Assembly (NCBI GenBank): GCA_965662345.1
Contig: CBFIHE010000040.1
Location: forward strand, 1-16,495
From: UBA6049 sp965662345
GTDB lineage: Bacteria; Bacteroidota; Bacteroidia; Flavobacteriales_G; Salibacteraceae
Direction of reading: 5' to 3'
Length of the DNA: 16,495 nucleotides
The position numbers were made by a program, and so were the translations under genes. A model generated the notes under the pieces. The model ran no database searches. It was given only the letters and a program-made list of their open reading frames with translations, and was not told where the DNA came from. Positions 8,048 to 14,583 of the stretch are shown here, one piece after another. The stretch's first letter is position 1; every line of letters starts with the position of its first letter.

Positions 8048-8833
8048 ATGGATTTAAATCTCACAGAAAAAACGGCTTTGGTGGCCGGAAGCACCCAAGG
8101 TATTGGTAAAGCAACAGCTATAGAATTGGCAGGCATGGGCGCGCGCATTGTGCTCGTTGCTAGAAACGAAGAAAAATTAAAAGCTGTTTGTGCAGAGTTG
8201 TCAGAAATTCAAGAAGCTGAACACGCATACGTAGTTGCAGATTTTTCTGACCCAGCGGGGTTAAAAAAGGCTATTTCTGACTTTGTGCCAAATAACCCCA
8301 TTCATATTCTGGTGAACAACACGGGAGGTCCTCCAGGAGGTCAAGCCATTGATGCCGATTTAGATGCATTTCAAGCTGCTTTTGACGCTCACCTTAAGTG
8401 CAACCATATTTTGGTGCAAGCCTGTGCGCCTGCTATGAAAGAAGCTGGATATGGTAGAATCATAAATGTAATTTCTACTTCTGTGAAAGCACCTCTAGCC
8501 AATCTGGGAGTGTCAAATACCATTCGAGGCGCGGTTGCTAATTGGAGTAAAACGCTTGCCAATGAGCTGGGTCAATTTAACATTACGGTAAATAACGTAT
8601 TGCCTGGTGCTACACATACAGGTCGACTTACAAGCATTGCGGCTAATAAAGCAGCTCAAACAGGAAAATCGCAAGATGAAGTATTGGAAGCCATGGGTGC
8701 TGCTGTGCCTATGAAGCGTGTAGCCCAACCAGAAGAAGTGGCGAATGCTATTGCCTTTTTGGCGAGCCCTGCCGCTAGTTACATCAATGGGATTAACGTT
8801 CCAGTAGACGGGGGCAGAACAGCTAGTCTTTAG
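8048..8833 (+). CDS. Short-chain dehydrogenase/reductase family protein with atypical active site
   Basis: This 261-residue protein has the SDR Rossmann fold: GSTQGIG (14-20) for the cofactor, D65 after the third beta strand, NNTGG (90-94) and a C-terminal INVPVDGG. The catalytic serine position is kept (S143), but the tyrosine and lysine of the classical YxxxK are replaced by S156 and R160 (motif SNTIR). This substitution occurs in a known SDR subgroup, and I recall such proteins beside kynurenine-degradation genes in Bacteroidota. It is divergent from the 3-hydroxyanthranilate dioxygenase across 68 bp. A role in the same pathway is inference, and ordinary alcohol/ketone oxidoreduction is doubtful without Tyr and Lys. 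I chose the ATG at 8048 from the promoter position and the normal N-terminus. Confidence 0.9.
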   Translation: MDLNLTEKTALVAGSTQGIGKATAIELAGMGARIVLVARNEEKLKAVCAELSEIQEAEHAYVVADFSDPAGLKKAISDFVPNNPIHILVNNTGGPPGGQAIDADLDAFQAAFDAHLKCNHILVQACAPAMKEAGYGRIINVISTSVKAPLANLGVSNTIRGAVANWSKTLANELGQFNITVNNVLPGATHTGRLTSIAANKAAQTGKSQDEVLEAMGAAVPMKRVAQPEEVANAIAFLASPAASYINGINVPVDGGRTASL

Positions 8834-8838
8834 AGCAT

Positions 8839-8878
8839 AAAAAAAGCCGCAACGTTTGATGCGGCTTTAATTTTATTT
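8839..8878. terminator. Bidirectional terminator
   Basis: AAAGCCGCA (8843-8851) pairs with TGCGGCTTT (8860-8868) around an 8-base loop. A T-rich tail follows on the plus strand, and a run of seven A precedes (T on the minus strand). It lies between the converging SDR gene (stop 8833) and beta-barrel gene (stop 8891) and can serve both. Confidence 0.85.
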
Positions 8879-8890
8879 GTTCGTATTCGT

Positions 8891-9493
8891 TTAGATAATT
8901 TTCCAAGCAACGGAGAAAGAAATAAGTCCGTTGGAAAGTCCGTCACTCAACGTAGTATTGGTTTGATTGTAGGTAGCAAAATCACCAAAGGCATGTTGGT
9001 AGCGTAAATCAAAGATGAAGAATGGGATATCCAGCGCCACGCCAATCACACCACTGGTATAACTGTCTTCAAAATCGAAGTTGTCTTTGTCCCCACCTTT
9101 CAAGGCGTTGAACGACTGAACAACTCCTCCGTTTACGCCAAACTTAATTACTTCCAAATCCAAAAAGCGGTAACCTACCATAACAGGTACATCAAAATTG
9201 CTGTACGAAATTTGGTCTTCTACAGAATTCTGGGCCTGAGAAATCAAATCAATACGCTCAGAGGTTCCGCGCACACCCACAAGCAGTCCTTCTGCTTGGG
9301 CAGTAAATTTCTTCACTTTGAGTCTAACGAATGCTCCCCCTAAATAACCTGGGTCGCCCGCAGTGGTAAGTCCGTTACCTTCTGTGTTGATTAGGGAGTA
9401 ATTGACTCCGCCTTTTAGTCCTATGTTTATGGGTAGTTGAGCAAATGCCGAAAAGCTCAACATTACCAAACAAAGGGTAACTAACTTTTTCAT
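8891..9493 (-). CDS. Small outer-membrane beta-barrel protein (PorT-like)
   Basis: This 200-residue protein has a clear signal peptide (MKKLVTLCLVMLSFSAFA, cut before Q19). Alternating hydrophobic strands then fit an eight-stranded barrel of the PorT/OMP_b-brl type common in Bacteroidota, beginning with IGLKGGVNYS and ending in a strand SFSVAWKII. The specific role cannot be read. It lies 55 bp downstream of the response regulator gene on the same strand. A TAacTTTG box in that gap suggests its own promoter, although read-through from the regulator is possible because I see no terminator between them. Confidence 0.85.
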   Translation of the reverse strand: MKKLVTLCLVMLSFSAFAQLPINIGLKGGVNYSLINTEGNGLTTAGDPGYLGGAFVRLKVKKFTAQAEGLLVGVRGTSERIDLISQAQNSVEDQISYSNFDVPVMVGYRFLDLEVIKFGVNGGVVQSFNALKGGDKDNFDFEDSYTSGVIGVALDIPFFIFDLRYQHAFGDFATYNQTNTTLSDGLSNGLISFSVAWKII

Positions 9494-9518
9494 GATAAAT
9501 GTGTTTTAGAGTTTCAGT

Positions 9519-9526
9519 CAAAGTTA
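9519..9526 (-). promoter_or_regulatory. -7 promoter box of the beta-barrel gene
   Basis: On the minus strand TAacTTTG matches the Bacteroidota -7 consensus exactly and sits 25 bp before the ATG at 9493. I see no good -33 TTTG at the usual distance. Confidence 0.4.
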
Positions 9527-9548
9527 ATGAAACCACAAATTAACCACT

Positions 9549-10247
9549 CTAGCCAATCTCCAATAATTTGAACCCTCTGCCATGTACGTTTACAAGTTCA
9601 ATGTTTTCATCGGCTTTCAGGTATTTGCGCAATTTGGTGATGTAAACATCCATACTTCTGGAGTTAAAGTACGAATCGTCTCCCCAAATAGCTTTTAAGG
9701 CATACTCCCGCTCCAACACATTGTTTTTATTCATGCAAAGCAGCTTGAGGAGTTGGTTTTCTTTACCCGTAAGTTTGGCGTAATCTTCTCCGTTTAGCTT
9801 TAGTGTTTGGAGCTGGGGGTTGAAAATAAAGGTGCCAAAGTTGTACTCCTTCACGGTAGATTCTCCATCGCTCTGCGGCTTTGTTCTTTTGAGAATAGCC
9901 TTGATTCTAAGCAATAACTCCTCCATACTAAAAGGCTTGGTTACGTAATCGTCTGCGCCAAGTTTGAACCCTTCTATGGTGTCTTCTTTCATGCTCTTGG
10001 CCGTTAAGAAGATAATGGGCACATTCTTGTCTAGCTTACGTACTTCTTCTGCCATAGTAAAGCCATCTTTTACAGGCATCATCACATCTAATAGAAGCAA
10101 GTCAAAGTCATTATTTACAAAGGTTTCTATACCCTGTTGGCCATCGGTTACCAACGTAACTTTGTATTGTTTGGCACGCAGATATTCTGCCAAGATTGTT
10201 CCTAAATTAGGGTCGTCTTCTACTACTAGAATGTTATGCGCTTTCAT
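9549..10247 (-). CDS. OmpR-family response regulator (RprY-like)
   Basis: This 232-residue regulator has an N-terminal receiver domain with the acidic pair D11/D12, phospho-acceptor D54 in LLLDVMMP, T82 and K104. Its C-terminal winged-helix DNA-binding domain (about 133-230) contains VYITKLRKYL and the GRGFKL hairpin. OmpR-type regulators usually bind direct repeats with about one helical turn between half-sites, and such repeats lie upstream of the partner kinase. The gene overlaps the 3' end of the kinase gene by 14 bp, indicating translational coupling. The closest named relatives I know are RprY-type regulators of Bacteroidota. The input signal is unknown. Confidence 0.94.
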   Translation of the reverse strand: MKAHNILVVEDDPNLGTILAEYLRAKQYKVTLVTDGQQGIETFVNNDFDLLLLDVMMPVKDGFTMAEEVRKLDKNVPIIFLTAKSMKEDTIEGFKLGADDYVTKPFSMEELLLRIKAILKRTKPQSDGESTVKEYNFGTFIFNPQLQTLKLNGEDYAKLTGKENQLLKLLCMNKNNVLEREYALKAIWGDDSYFNSRSMDVYITKLRKYLKADENIELVNVHGRGFKLLEIG

Positions 10248-11859
10248 AAGCTGGTAAATTAATTTTAAACGTACTGCCTTTGCCCTGAGTGCTGTCTACT
10301 TCAACCGTACCACCGTGATGCTCTGTAATTATTTTTACATAGCTGAGACCAAGACCAAAGCCCTTTACATCATGTCTGTTTCCTGTAGGTACCCGATAAA
10401 GCTTATCAAAAATGCGTTTGAGGTTCTCTTTGGATATTCCGATGCCTTTGTCTTTCACTTCTATGGAAACCCTACCGTTAATGGCTGATGTAGTAATGCT
10501 AATTTCTGGGCTTTCTTTGGAATATTTATTCGCATTATCTAACAGGTTAGACACCACGTTAGATAAGTGAACAGGGTCGCCCTTTACCATGAGTAGTTCA
10601 TCTGCATAAGAAGTGCGCACATGGCCTTTGCGCTCACTTACCTGTATACCGTATTTATCTACAACTCCTTTAACCAAGCGGTTTAGGTCTATCTCTTCTT
10701 GCTTGAGCTTAAACTCCCCTTTATCAAGCACTGCACTTTGCAGTACTTCTTCCACCAACAAACCCAGGCGGTTGTTTTCGTCATTGATCATTTTAACGTA
10801 GCGGTCTATAATACCAGAATTTGATCGTAAATCTGGGTCTTTTAAGGCTTCACAAGCCAAAGACACGGTTGAAATTGGAGTCTTGAGTTCATGTGTCATG
10901 TTATTGATGAAATCATTCTTGATTTCTCCCATCCGCTTTTGCGAAATAATGGTACGCACCGTGAGATAGAAAATAAAAATGATAGCCAGAACTATAAGCG
11001 TAGAGCTGGCCAACATGAGCCAATTGGTTTGTAGGAGATACCCAGTTTGACCTGGAAAATGCACTTTTAAAAAATAGGGGTCGCGTATGACATCATGCGG
11101 AAAAAGTTGCGCAGTGTATGGCGTGTTTTGTAGGGCTTCTCCTTTACTGTCATGAGTTAACAAAAGACTATCACCAGCATCTGCAATGCTAAATGCGTAG
11201 CGGGCGGTTATACCTTGGTTTGCTAAGGTGCTTTTTAATAGAGAGTCTAGCTCTTTCTTGTTGATTCGTTCAGTAATTGGCTTGTATAGATCTACCTCAA
11301 TCAAGCTTTTCACAATATCTCCTACAAAAGCCTTTTTTTGCTGCAACCTTTGGCGAAGCTCTTCATTTAGCTCTACCTGGTTATTGCTGTTCTCTAAGTA
11401 GGAATCTTCGTCTTGATCTGCAAAGTCAAGATTAATCTCCATAAGCCTATTGATGGAATCGGCACCTGCTAACTCATCGGTTTTTCGTCTCGCCATACGG
11501 GTAAATTCCTGCCCTGCGCTTTTTTCTGTAATGCTTAGCGAAACCTCATCTCCTTCACGAGAAATCTCTTTAATAATCATGTACTCAAAGGCAGAATCCA
11601 TGCCCGGTAAGTCAAAGTCCTCGTTTGCTTTCTCGTCTATAAATAAATACCTGCCCTGCTTGTGTGACTTGAGCTTGTTTACTGTTTCCAGCTGCTCTAA
11701 ACGCTCTACCGTGTTGGTGAGTGCAGTATTTACATTTCGTGCAAACTCTTCTTCTTTGAGTCGGATGGAATTAGTCACCCAATAGAGTTGCATGGCAATG
11801 AGAGCAATTACCGCCAAGGCAACCACACCAATTAAACTAGTAATGTAACTCTGCTTCAT
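10234..11859 (-). CDS. Membrane sensor histidine kinase (RprX-like)
   Basis: This 541-residue kinase has a first membrane helix (about 6-28), a periplasmic sensor region of roughly 250 residues, a second helix (about 279-301), then the HisKA and ATPase domains. Visible motifs are the phospho-acceptor H323 in MTHELKTP, the N box NLLDNANKYS (N442), the G1 box DKGIGI and the G2 box GFGLGL. The periplasmic part is rich in charged and coiled-coil-like helix and matches no ligand domain I know. I chose the ATG at 11859 (MKQSYITSLIG) because it places a charged residue just before the first helix. The upstream in-frame ATG at 11883 would overlap the promoter box at 11867-11874. It is the cognate partner of the overlapping response regulator. 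Confidence 0.93.
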   Translation of the reverse strand: MKQSYITSLIGVVALAVIALIAMQLYWVTNSIRLKEEEFARNVNTALTNTVERLEQLETVNKLKSHKQGRYLFIDEKANEDFDLPGMDSAFEYMIIKEISREGDEVSLSITEKSAGQEFTRMARRKTDELAGADSINRLMEINLDFADQDEDSYLENSNNQVELNEELRQRLQQKKAFVGDIVKSLIEVDLYKPITERINKKELDSLLKSTLANQGITARYAFSIADAGDSLLLTHDSKGEALQNTPYTAQLFPHDVIRDPYFLKVHFPGQTGYLLQTNWLMLASSTLIVLAIIFIFYLTVRTIISQKRMGEIKNDFINNMTHELKTPISTVSLACEALKDPDLRSNSGIIDRYVKMINDENNRLGLLVEEVLQSAVLDKGEFKLKQEEIDLNRLVKGVVDKYGIQVSERKGHVRTSYADELLMVKGDPVHLSNVVSNLLDNANKYSKESPEISITTSAINGRVSIEVKDKGIGISKENLKRIFDKLYRVPTGNRHDVKGFGLGLSYVKIITEHHGGTVEVDSTQGKGSTFKINLPAYESA

Positions 11860-11866
11860 TCCAAAG

Positions 11867-11874
11867 CAAATATA
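11867..11874 (-). promoter_or_regulatory. -7 promoter box of the kinase-regulator operon
   Basis: TAtaTTTG on the minus strand is an exact match to the -7 consensus and ends 7 bp before the ATG at 11859, predicting a leaderless or almost leaderless mRNA. No clear -33 TTTG is present. A weak -33 is common at activated promoters, and a TTAACA pair lies 29-45 bp upstream. Confidence 0.45.
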
Positions 11875-11902
11875 TCTGAGCAACTGCTCCGTTTATGTTT
11901 GC

Positions 11903-11918
11903 TTAACAGTATTTAACA
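11903..11918. promoter_or_regulatory. TTAACA direct repeat, candidate response-regulator site
   Basis: TTAACA at 11903-11908 and 11913-11918 are two identical hexamers with a 10-bp period, extended by a shared G. They lie about 29-45 bp upstream of the kinase -7 box, the usual place for an OmpR-family activator. The same arrangement recurs at 12149-12164. Confidence 0.45.
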
Positions 11919-11962
11919 GCTAAGTCTTTTGTGAGAAGTGTGTTTTGAAAACATTGGGGCAT

Positions 11963-12016
11963 AAAAAAGCCCCATCGTCAGGATCCAAAAAGGGGTATGT
12001 AAAATGACGATAGGGC
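11963..12016 (-). terminator. Strong terminator with no protein gene upstream
   Basis: On the minus strand GCCCTATCGTCA (12016-12005) pairs with TGACGATGGGGC (11980-11969): 12 bp including one U-G pair, with a 24-base loop and six T directly after. Minus-strand transcripts reaching it cannot come from a protein gene here, because the neighbouring genes diverge. It therefore points to a small RNA. The kinase promoter lies downstream of it. Confidence 0.75.
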
Positions 12017-12053
12017 AGAAGGTTGAACCACAAAGGGTAGAAGTGTTTCAACA
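11963..12053 (-). ncRNA. Candidate two-hairpin small RNA, about 90 nt
   Basis: A promoter-like pair at 12087-12058 predicts a start near 12053. The RNA would open with a hairpin, GTTGAA-A-CAC (12052-12043) against GTG-G-TTCAAC (12031-12022), with an 11-base loop, and end with the terminator hairpin 12016-11969 plus six U. Both loops carry a C-rich motif of the form UACCC(C)UUU. I found no convincing open reading frame. I do not recognise it as 6S, tmRNA, SRP RNA or a known riboswitch. Its existence is inference from structure. The alternative is a leader or antisense transcript of the divergent gene. Confidence 0.5.
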
Positions 12054-12057
12054 CGAA

Positions 12058-12087
12058 CAAATGTGCGCTATTCTGCCGACTTGCAAA
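12058..12087 (-). promoter_or_regulatory. Promoter of the candidate small RNA
   Basis: On the minus strand TTTG (12087-12084), an 18-bp spacer and CAcaTTTG (12065-12058) match the Bacteroidota pattern TTTG / TAnnTTTG, with one mismatch (C for T). The expected start falls at the base of the first hairpin. Confidence 0.45.
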
Positions 12088-12105
12088 AACAAATAGCTGT
12101 TTTTG
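12084..12105. repeat. AT-rich inverted repeat
   Basis: CAAAAACA and TGTTTTTG form a perfect 8-bp inverted repeat with a 6-base spacer. It overlaps the -33 element of the candidate small RNA and may simply reflect AT-rich promoter DNA. Confidence 0.4.
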
Positions 12106-12108
12106 TTA

Positions 12109-12185
12109 TTAACAGGCTGTTGAAAACCCCTTGTTTACTTTTTTGTCTTTAACACGCATTAACACTTGTTGGGTGTTGATTAACA
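12109..12185. promoter_or_regulatory. Cluster of four TTAACA motifs upstream of the exported-protein gene
   Basis: TTAACA occurs at 12109, 12149, 12159 and 12180. The offsets are 40, 10 and 21 bp, close to whole helical turns, so all could face one side of the DNA. The pair 12149-12164 repeats the 10-bp period of the pair at 11903-11918. The third and fourth copies flank a dyad (AACAC, 12161-12165, and GTGTT, 12173-12177). The cluster is placed to act on both the minus-strand small RNA and the plus-strand gene. Confidence 0.45.
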
Positions 12186-12256
12186 GTTCATTGTAGAGCG
12201 TGAATATACGTTTCATTCATCAACACTTAAAACGAATAGTCTTATGAAACATTCAA

Positions 12257-13012
12257 TTGGCGCTGCCCACGGGCATGTGTGTTACCGCGTTAATGCTCAC
12301 CTCCATCGCCTTTGCACAGGAGACAGAAGAATCTCCCGAGTTTAGAACCGTAAAAACGGTAAAAATCATTGAAAGTGACGGTATAGGCAAAGCCGATGTT
12401 CAACTCTATGAAGGGGCTGCAGCAGACAGTTTCTTAAAGGTAAACAACATACAATTGGATGCTGAAAGCGCTCAAGAGGTAATTGAAATAGACGGAGATG
12501 AAGCGGAAACGGTAAAAATTGAGCATGATGAAGTCATCAATACCTTTATCGTGAAAAACTCTGGCTCTGCTAAAACCATTGTGCTTCCCAAGGTGCATGC
12601 GTTTAAAGCCAACGATGACGAGATTCAAGAACTGCGCGTATTCATGGCTCATGCCGATGGTTTAGAAGACGAAATAGAGGTGATTATGAAGGGGCTGAGC
12701 GATGAAGCGGAAGGAGAAGAACGCGTATTTGCCAAGGCCTTCAGCGATGCATACACAGACAGTGATGCGGGCGTATCGCTAAAGCAGGGGGAGGAAAGCG
12801 GTGTTTTTTCCTACACCTTGGATGTGGATGCGCCTACTTCCGTAAGCATCAAGGTGCTCGATTCAAAGGGAAACATTGTGCACAAAGAGAAAGCGAAGGT
12901 GAAAAATCAAAGCGCCAATGCTTTGGATTTATCAGACCTATCTGACGGTTCTTATGAAGTGCTATTCGAGACCGAAATGAAGGTGCGCAAAGCTCGCGTA
13001 ATGAAGCGCTAA
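12257..13012 (+). CDS. Acidic putative exported protein, 5' end apparently frame-disrupted
   Basis: The open frame gives 251 residues from a TTG at 12257, or 245 from the ATG at 12275. It begins with a hydrophobic, cleavable-looking stretch (LMLTSIAFA, then QE). The mature protein is strongly acidic with many short beta-type segments and ends in a small sandwich-like domain (about 185-251: SVSIKVLDSKGNIV ... LSDGSYEVLFET) resembling T9SS C-terminal sorting domains. I do not recognise a family. A better-placed ATG at 12244 encodes MKHS but is one base out of frame. Joining it to the main frame would give a normal signal peptide. A weak -7 box (TAcgTTTC, 12207-12214) lies upstream. Its position next to the two-component genes and TTAACA motifs suggests it is a target of that system (inference). 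Confidence 0.75.
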   Translation: MALPTGMCVTALMLTSIAFAQETEESPEFRTVKTVKIIESDGIGKADVQLYEGAAADSFLKVNNIQLDAESAQEVIEIDGDEAETVKIEHDEVINTFIVKNSGSAKTIVLPKVHAFKANDDEIQELRVFMAHADGLEDEIEVIMKGLSDEAEGEERVFAKAFSDAYTDSDAGVSLKQGEESGVFSYTLDVDAPTSVSIKVLDSKGNIVHKEKAKVKNQSANALDLSDLSDGSYEVLFETEMKVRKARVMKR

Positions 13013-13035
13013 GTACAGTCTTTTGTTGAGTGATG

Positions 13036-13076
13036 AAAGGGGTATCGGTACATGTCGGTGCCCCTTTGTATTTTCG
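13036..13076 (+). terminator. Terminator after the acidic exported-protein gene
   Basis: AAAGGGG (13036-13042) pairs with CCCCTTT (13061-13067). The stem continues inward through TATCGG against TCGGTG with wobble pairs, and a T-rich tail (TTTGTATTTT) follows. It ends 16 bp before the next start codon, so it separates the two genes. Confidence 0.65.
13069..13076 (+). promoter_or_regulatory. Possible -7 box of the semialdehyde dehydrogenase gene
   Basis: TAttTTCG differs from TAnnTTTG at one position and lies 16 bp before the ATG at 13093, a spacing like that of other genes here. It overlaps the terminator tail, and I see no clear -33 element. Confidence 0.3.
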
Positions 13077-13092
13077 CCACAAACCAAGTATC

Positions 13093-14535
13093 ATGGAGCA
13101 GCTTCTGAATTACATCAACGGAGAACTTATTCGGCCTAGTGCCAACCAATGGATAGACAACGTAGAACCAGCTACGGGCAAGGTGTACAGTCAAATCCCA
13201 GATTCGGATGAAACCGATATCGCCTTGGCTACAGAAGCCGCACGCAAGGCCTTTCCATCTTGGAGTACCACACCCGCGGGAGAACGCTCTAAAATCATGG
13301 CAGACATTGCCGCACGCATAGAAGCCCGATTGCCAGAGTTAGCCGCTGCAGAATCTAAAGACAACGGCAAACCACTCAAGTTGGCTACGCGCGTTGATAT
13401 TCCCAGAGCCCGAGACAATTTCCATTTCTTCGCTACGGCCATTTTGCATTGGGCAAGCGAGGCACACCCCATGGAAGACAGCGCCATCAATTACACCTTA
13501 CGCAAACCCATTGGTGTGGTGGGTTGTATCTCGCCATGGAACTTGCCGCTGTACCTTTTTACTTGGAAGATTGCCCCTGCCTTGGCTGCTGGGAATTGTG
13601 TGGTGGCCAAGCCGAGTGAAGTAACGCCTATGACCGCCCATTTATTAAGCACCATTTGCAAAGAAGCAGGATTGCCTGCTGGGGTCTTAAACATTGTTCA
13701 CGGTTTGGGCCATAAAGTTGGAAATGCCATTACAGACCATCCTGAGATTAAGGCCATCAGTTTTACGGGAGGCACGCAAACCGGAGCAACCATAGCGGCC
13801 AAAGCAGCTCCAAAATTCAAGAAACTCAGCTTAGAATTGGGCGGGAAGAATCCCAACCTCATCTTTGCCGATTGCGACTTTGAAAAAGCCTTAAGTACCT
13901 CGGTTATGAGCTCTTTCGCAAACCAAGGTCAGATTTGCTTGTGCGGCTCACGCATCTTTATTGAACGACCGATTTATGAGAAATTCCGAGATGCCTTTGT
14001 AGAAAAAGTGAACAAGCTCACGGTTTCTTACCCCACCGACCCCAACGCCAATTTAGGTGCTGTGGTTTCCAAACCGCACATGGAAAAGGTATTGAGTTAC
14101 ATTCAATTGGCACAAGAAGAAGGCGGTACTGTGTTAACCGGGGGCAAACAAGTACATTTAGATGGCGAATATGCGAATGGATATTACATACGCCCAACAG
14201 TAATAGAGGGTTTGAGTTATTCATGCAGAACCAACCAAGAAGAAATTTTTGGACCAGTAGTTACCCTCACTCCGTTTGACACCGAAGAAGAAGCCCTCAT
14301 GATGGCGAACAGTACGGAGTACGGCTTGGCTTCTACCGTTTGGACAGAGAACTTAAGCAAGGCGCACCGCGTGGCCAATCAGATAGATGCTGGAATCGTT
14401 TGGGTGAACTGTTGGTTGTTGCGCGATTTGCGTACGCCTTTTGGAGGAATGAAGAACTCCGGTGTGGGCCGTGAAGGAGGTTTTGAAGCGCTAAAATTCT
14501 TTACCGAGGCGAAGAACGTTTGTATTAAGATGTAG
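13093..14535 (+). CDS. nbaE: 2-aminomuconate 6-semialdehyde dehydrogenase (hydroxymuconic-semialdehyde dehydrogenase family)
   Basis: This 480-residue aldehyde dehydrogenase should oxidise 2-aminomuconate 6-semialdehyde to 2-aminomuconate with NAD, directly after the ACMSD step. Key residues are N150 in SPWN, K173 in VAKPSE, FTGGTQTG (224-231), E248 in ELGGK and the nucleophile C282 in NQGQICLCGSR. The segment RDLRTPFGG (444-452), with VGREGG after it, is typical of the aminomuconate/hydroxymuconate branch and carries a substrate-carboxylate arginine. I chose the ATG at 13093 (MEQLLNYINGE), which matches the usual N-terminus. An in-frame ATG at 13030 would run through the terminator hairpin. 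About 5 kb separates it from the two upstream pathway genes, and it lies on the other strand. 2-Hydroxymuconate semialdehyde is the main alternative substrate. Confidence 0.9.
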   Translation: MEQLLNYINGELIRPSANQWIDNVEPATGKVYSQIPDSDETDIALATEAARKAFPSWSTTPAGERSKIMADIAARIEARLPELAAAESKDNGKPLKLATRVDIPRARDNFHFFATAILHWASEAHPMEDSAINYTLRKPIGVVGCISPWNLPLYLFTWKIAPALAAGNCVVAKPSEVTPMTAHLLSTICKEAGLPAGVLNIVHGLGHKVGNAITDHPEIKAISFTGGTQTGATIAAKAAPKFKKLSLELGGKNPNLIFADCDFEKALSTSVMSSFANQGQICLCGSRIFIERPIYEKFRDAFVEKVNKLTVSYPTDPNANLGAVVSKPHMEKVLSYIQLAQEEGGTVLTGGKQVHLDGEYANGYYIRPTVIEGLSYSCRTNQEEIFGPVVTLTPFDTEEEALMMANSTEYGLASTVWTENLSKAHRVANQIDAGIVWVNCWLLRDLRTPFGGMKNSGVGREGGFEALKFFTEAKNVCIKM

Positions 14536-14558
14536 TCTTCTAAATCCACCCTTTCTGC

Positions 14559-14566
14559 TAAATTTG
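14559..14566 (+). promoter_or_regulatory. -7 promoter box of the threonine dehydrogenase gene
   Basis: TAaaTTTG is an exact match to the Bacteroidota -7 box, 17 bp before the ATG at 14584. The -33 region (around 14536-14540, TCTTC) is weak. It would make threonine dehydrogenase and DUF4268 a separate transcription unit. Confidence 0.45.
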
Positions 14567-14583
14567 GCGCAAAGAGAATCTGT

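Noticed and set aside
8513..8728. A 71-codon minus-strand open frame within the SDR gene.
   Set aside because: The complementary strand encodes a complete SDR fold, so this is a shadow frame.
11956..11973. GGGGC / GCCCC hairpin overlapping the minus-strand terminator as a possible antiterminator (riboswitch-like switch).
   Set aside because: On the minus strand the second arm lies downstream of the U-run, so it is made too late to prevent termination. Its stem is only 5 bp against 12 bp for the terminator.
12084..12105. The 8-bp CAAAAACA/TGTTTTTG dyad considered as a terminator for either strand.
   Set aside because: The stem is only A-T rich with two G-C pairs at its ends and has no proper U tract following it. 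It overlaps the candidate promoter instead.
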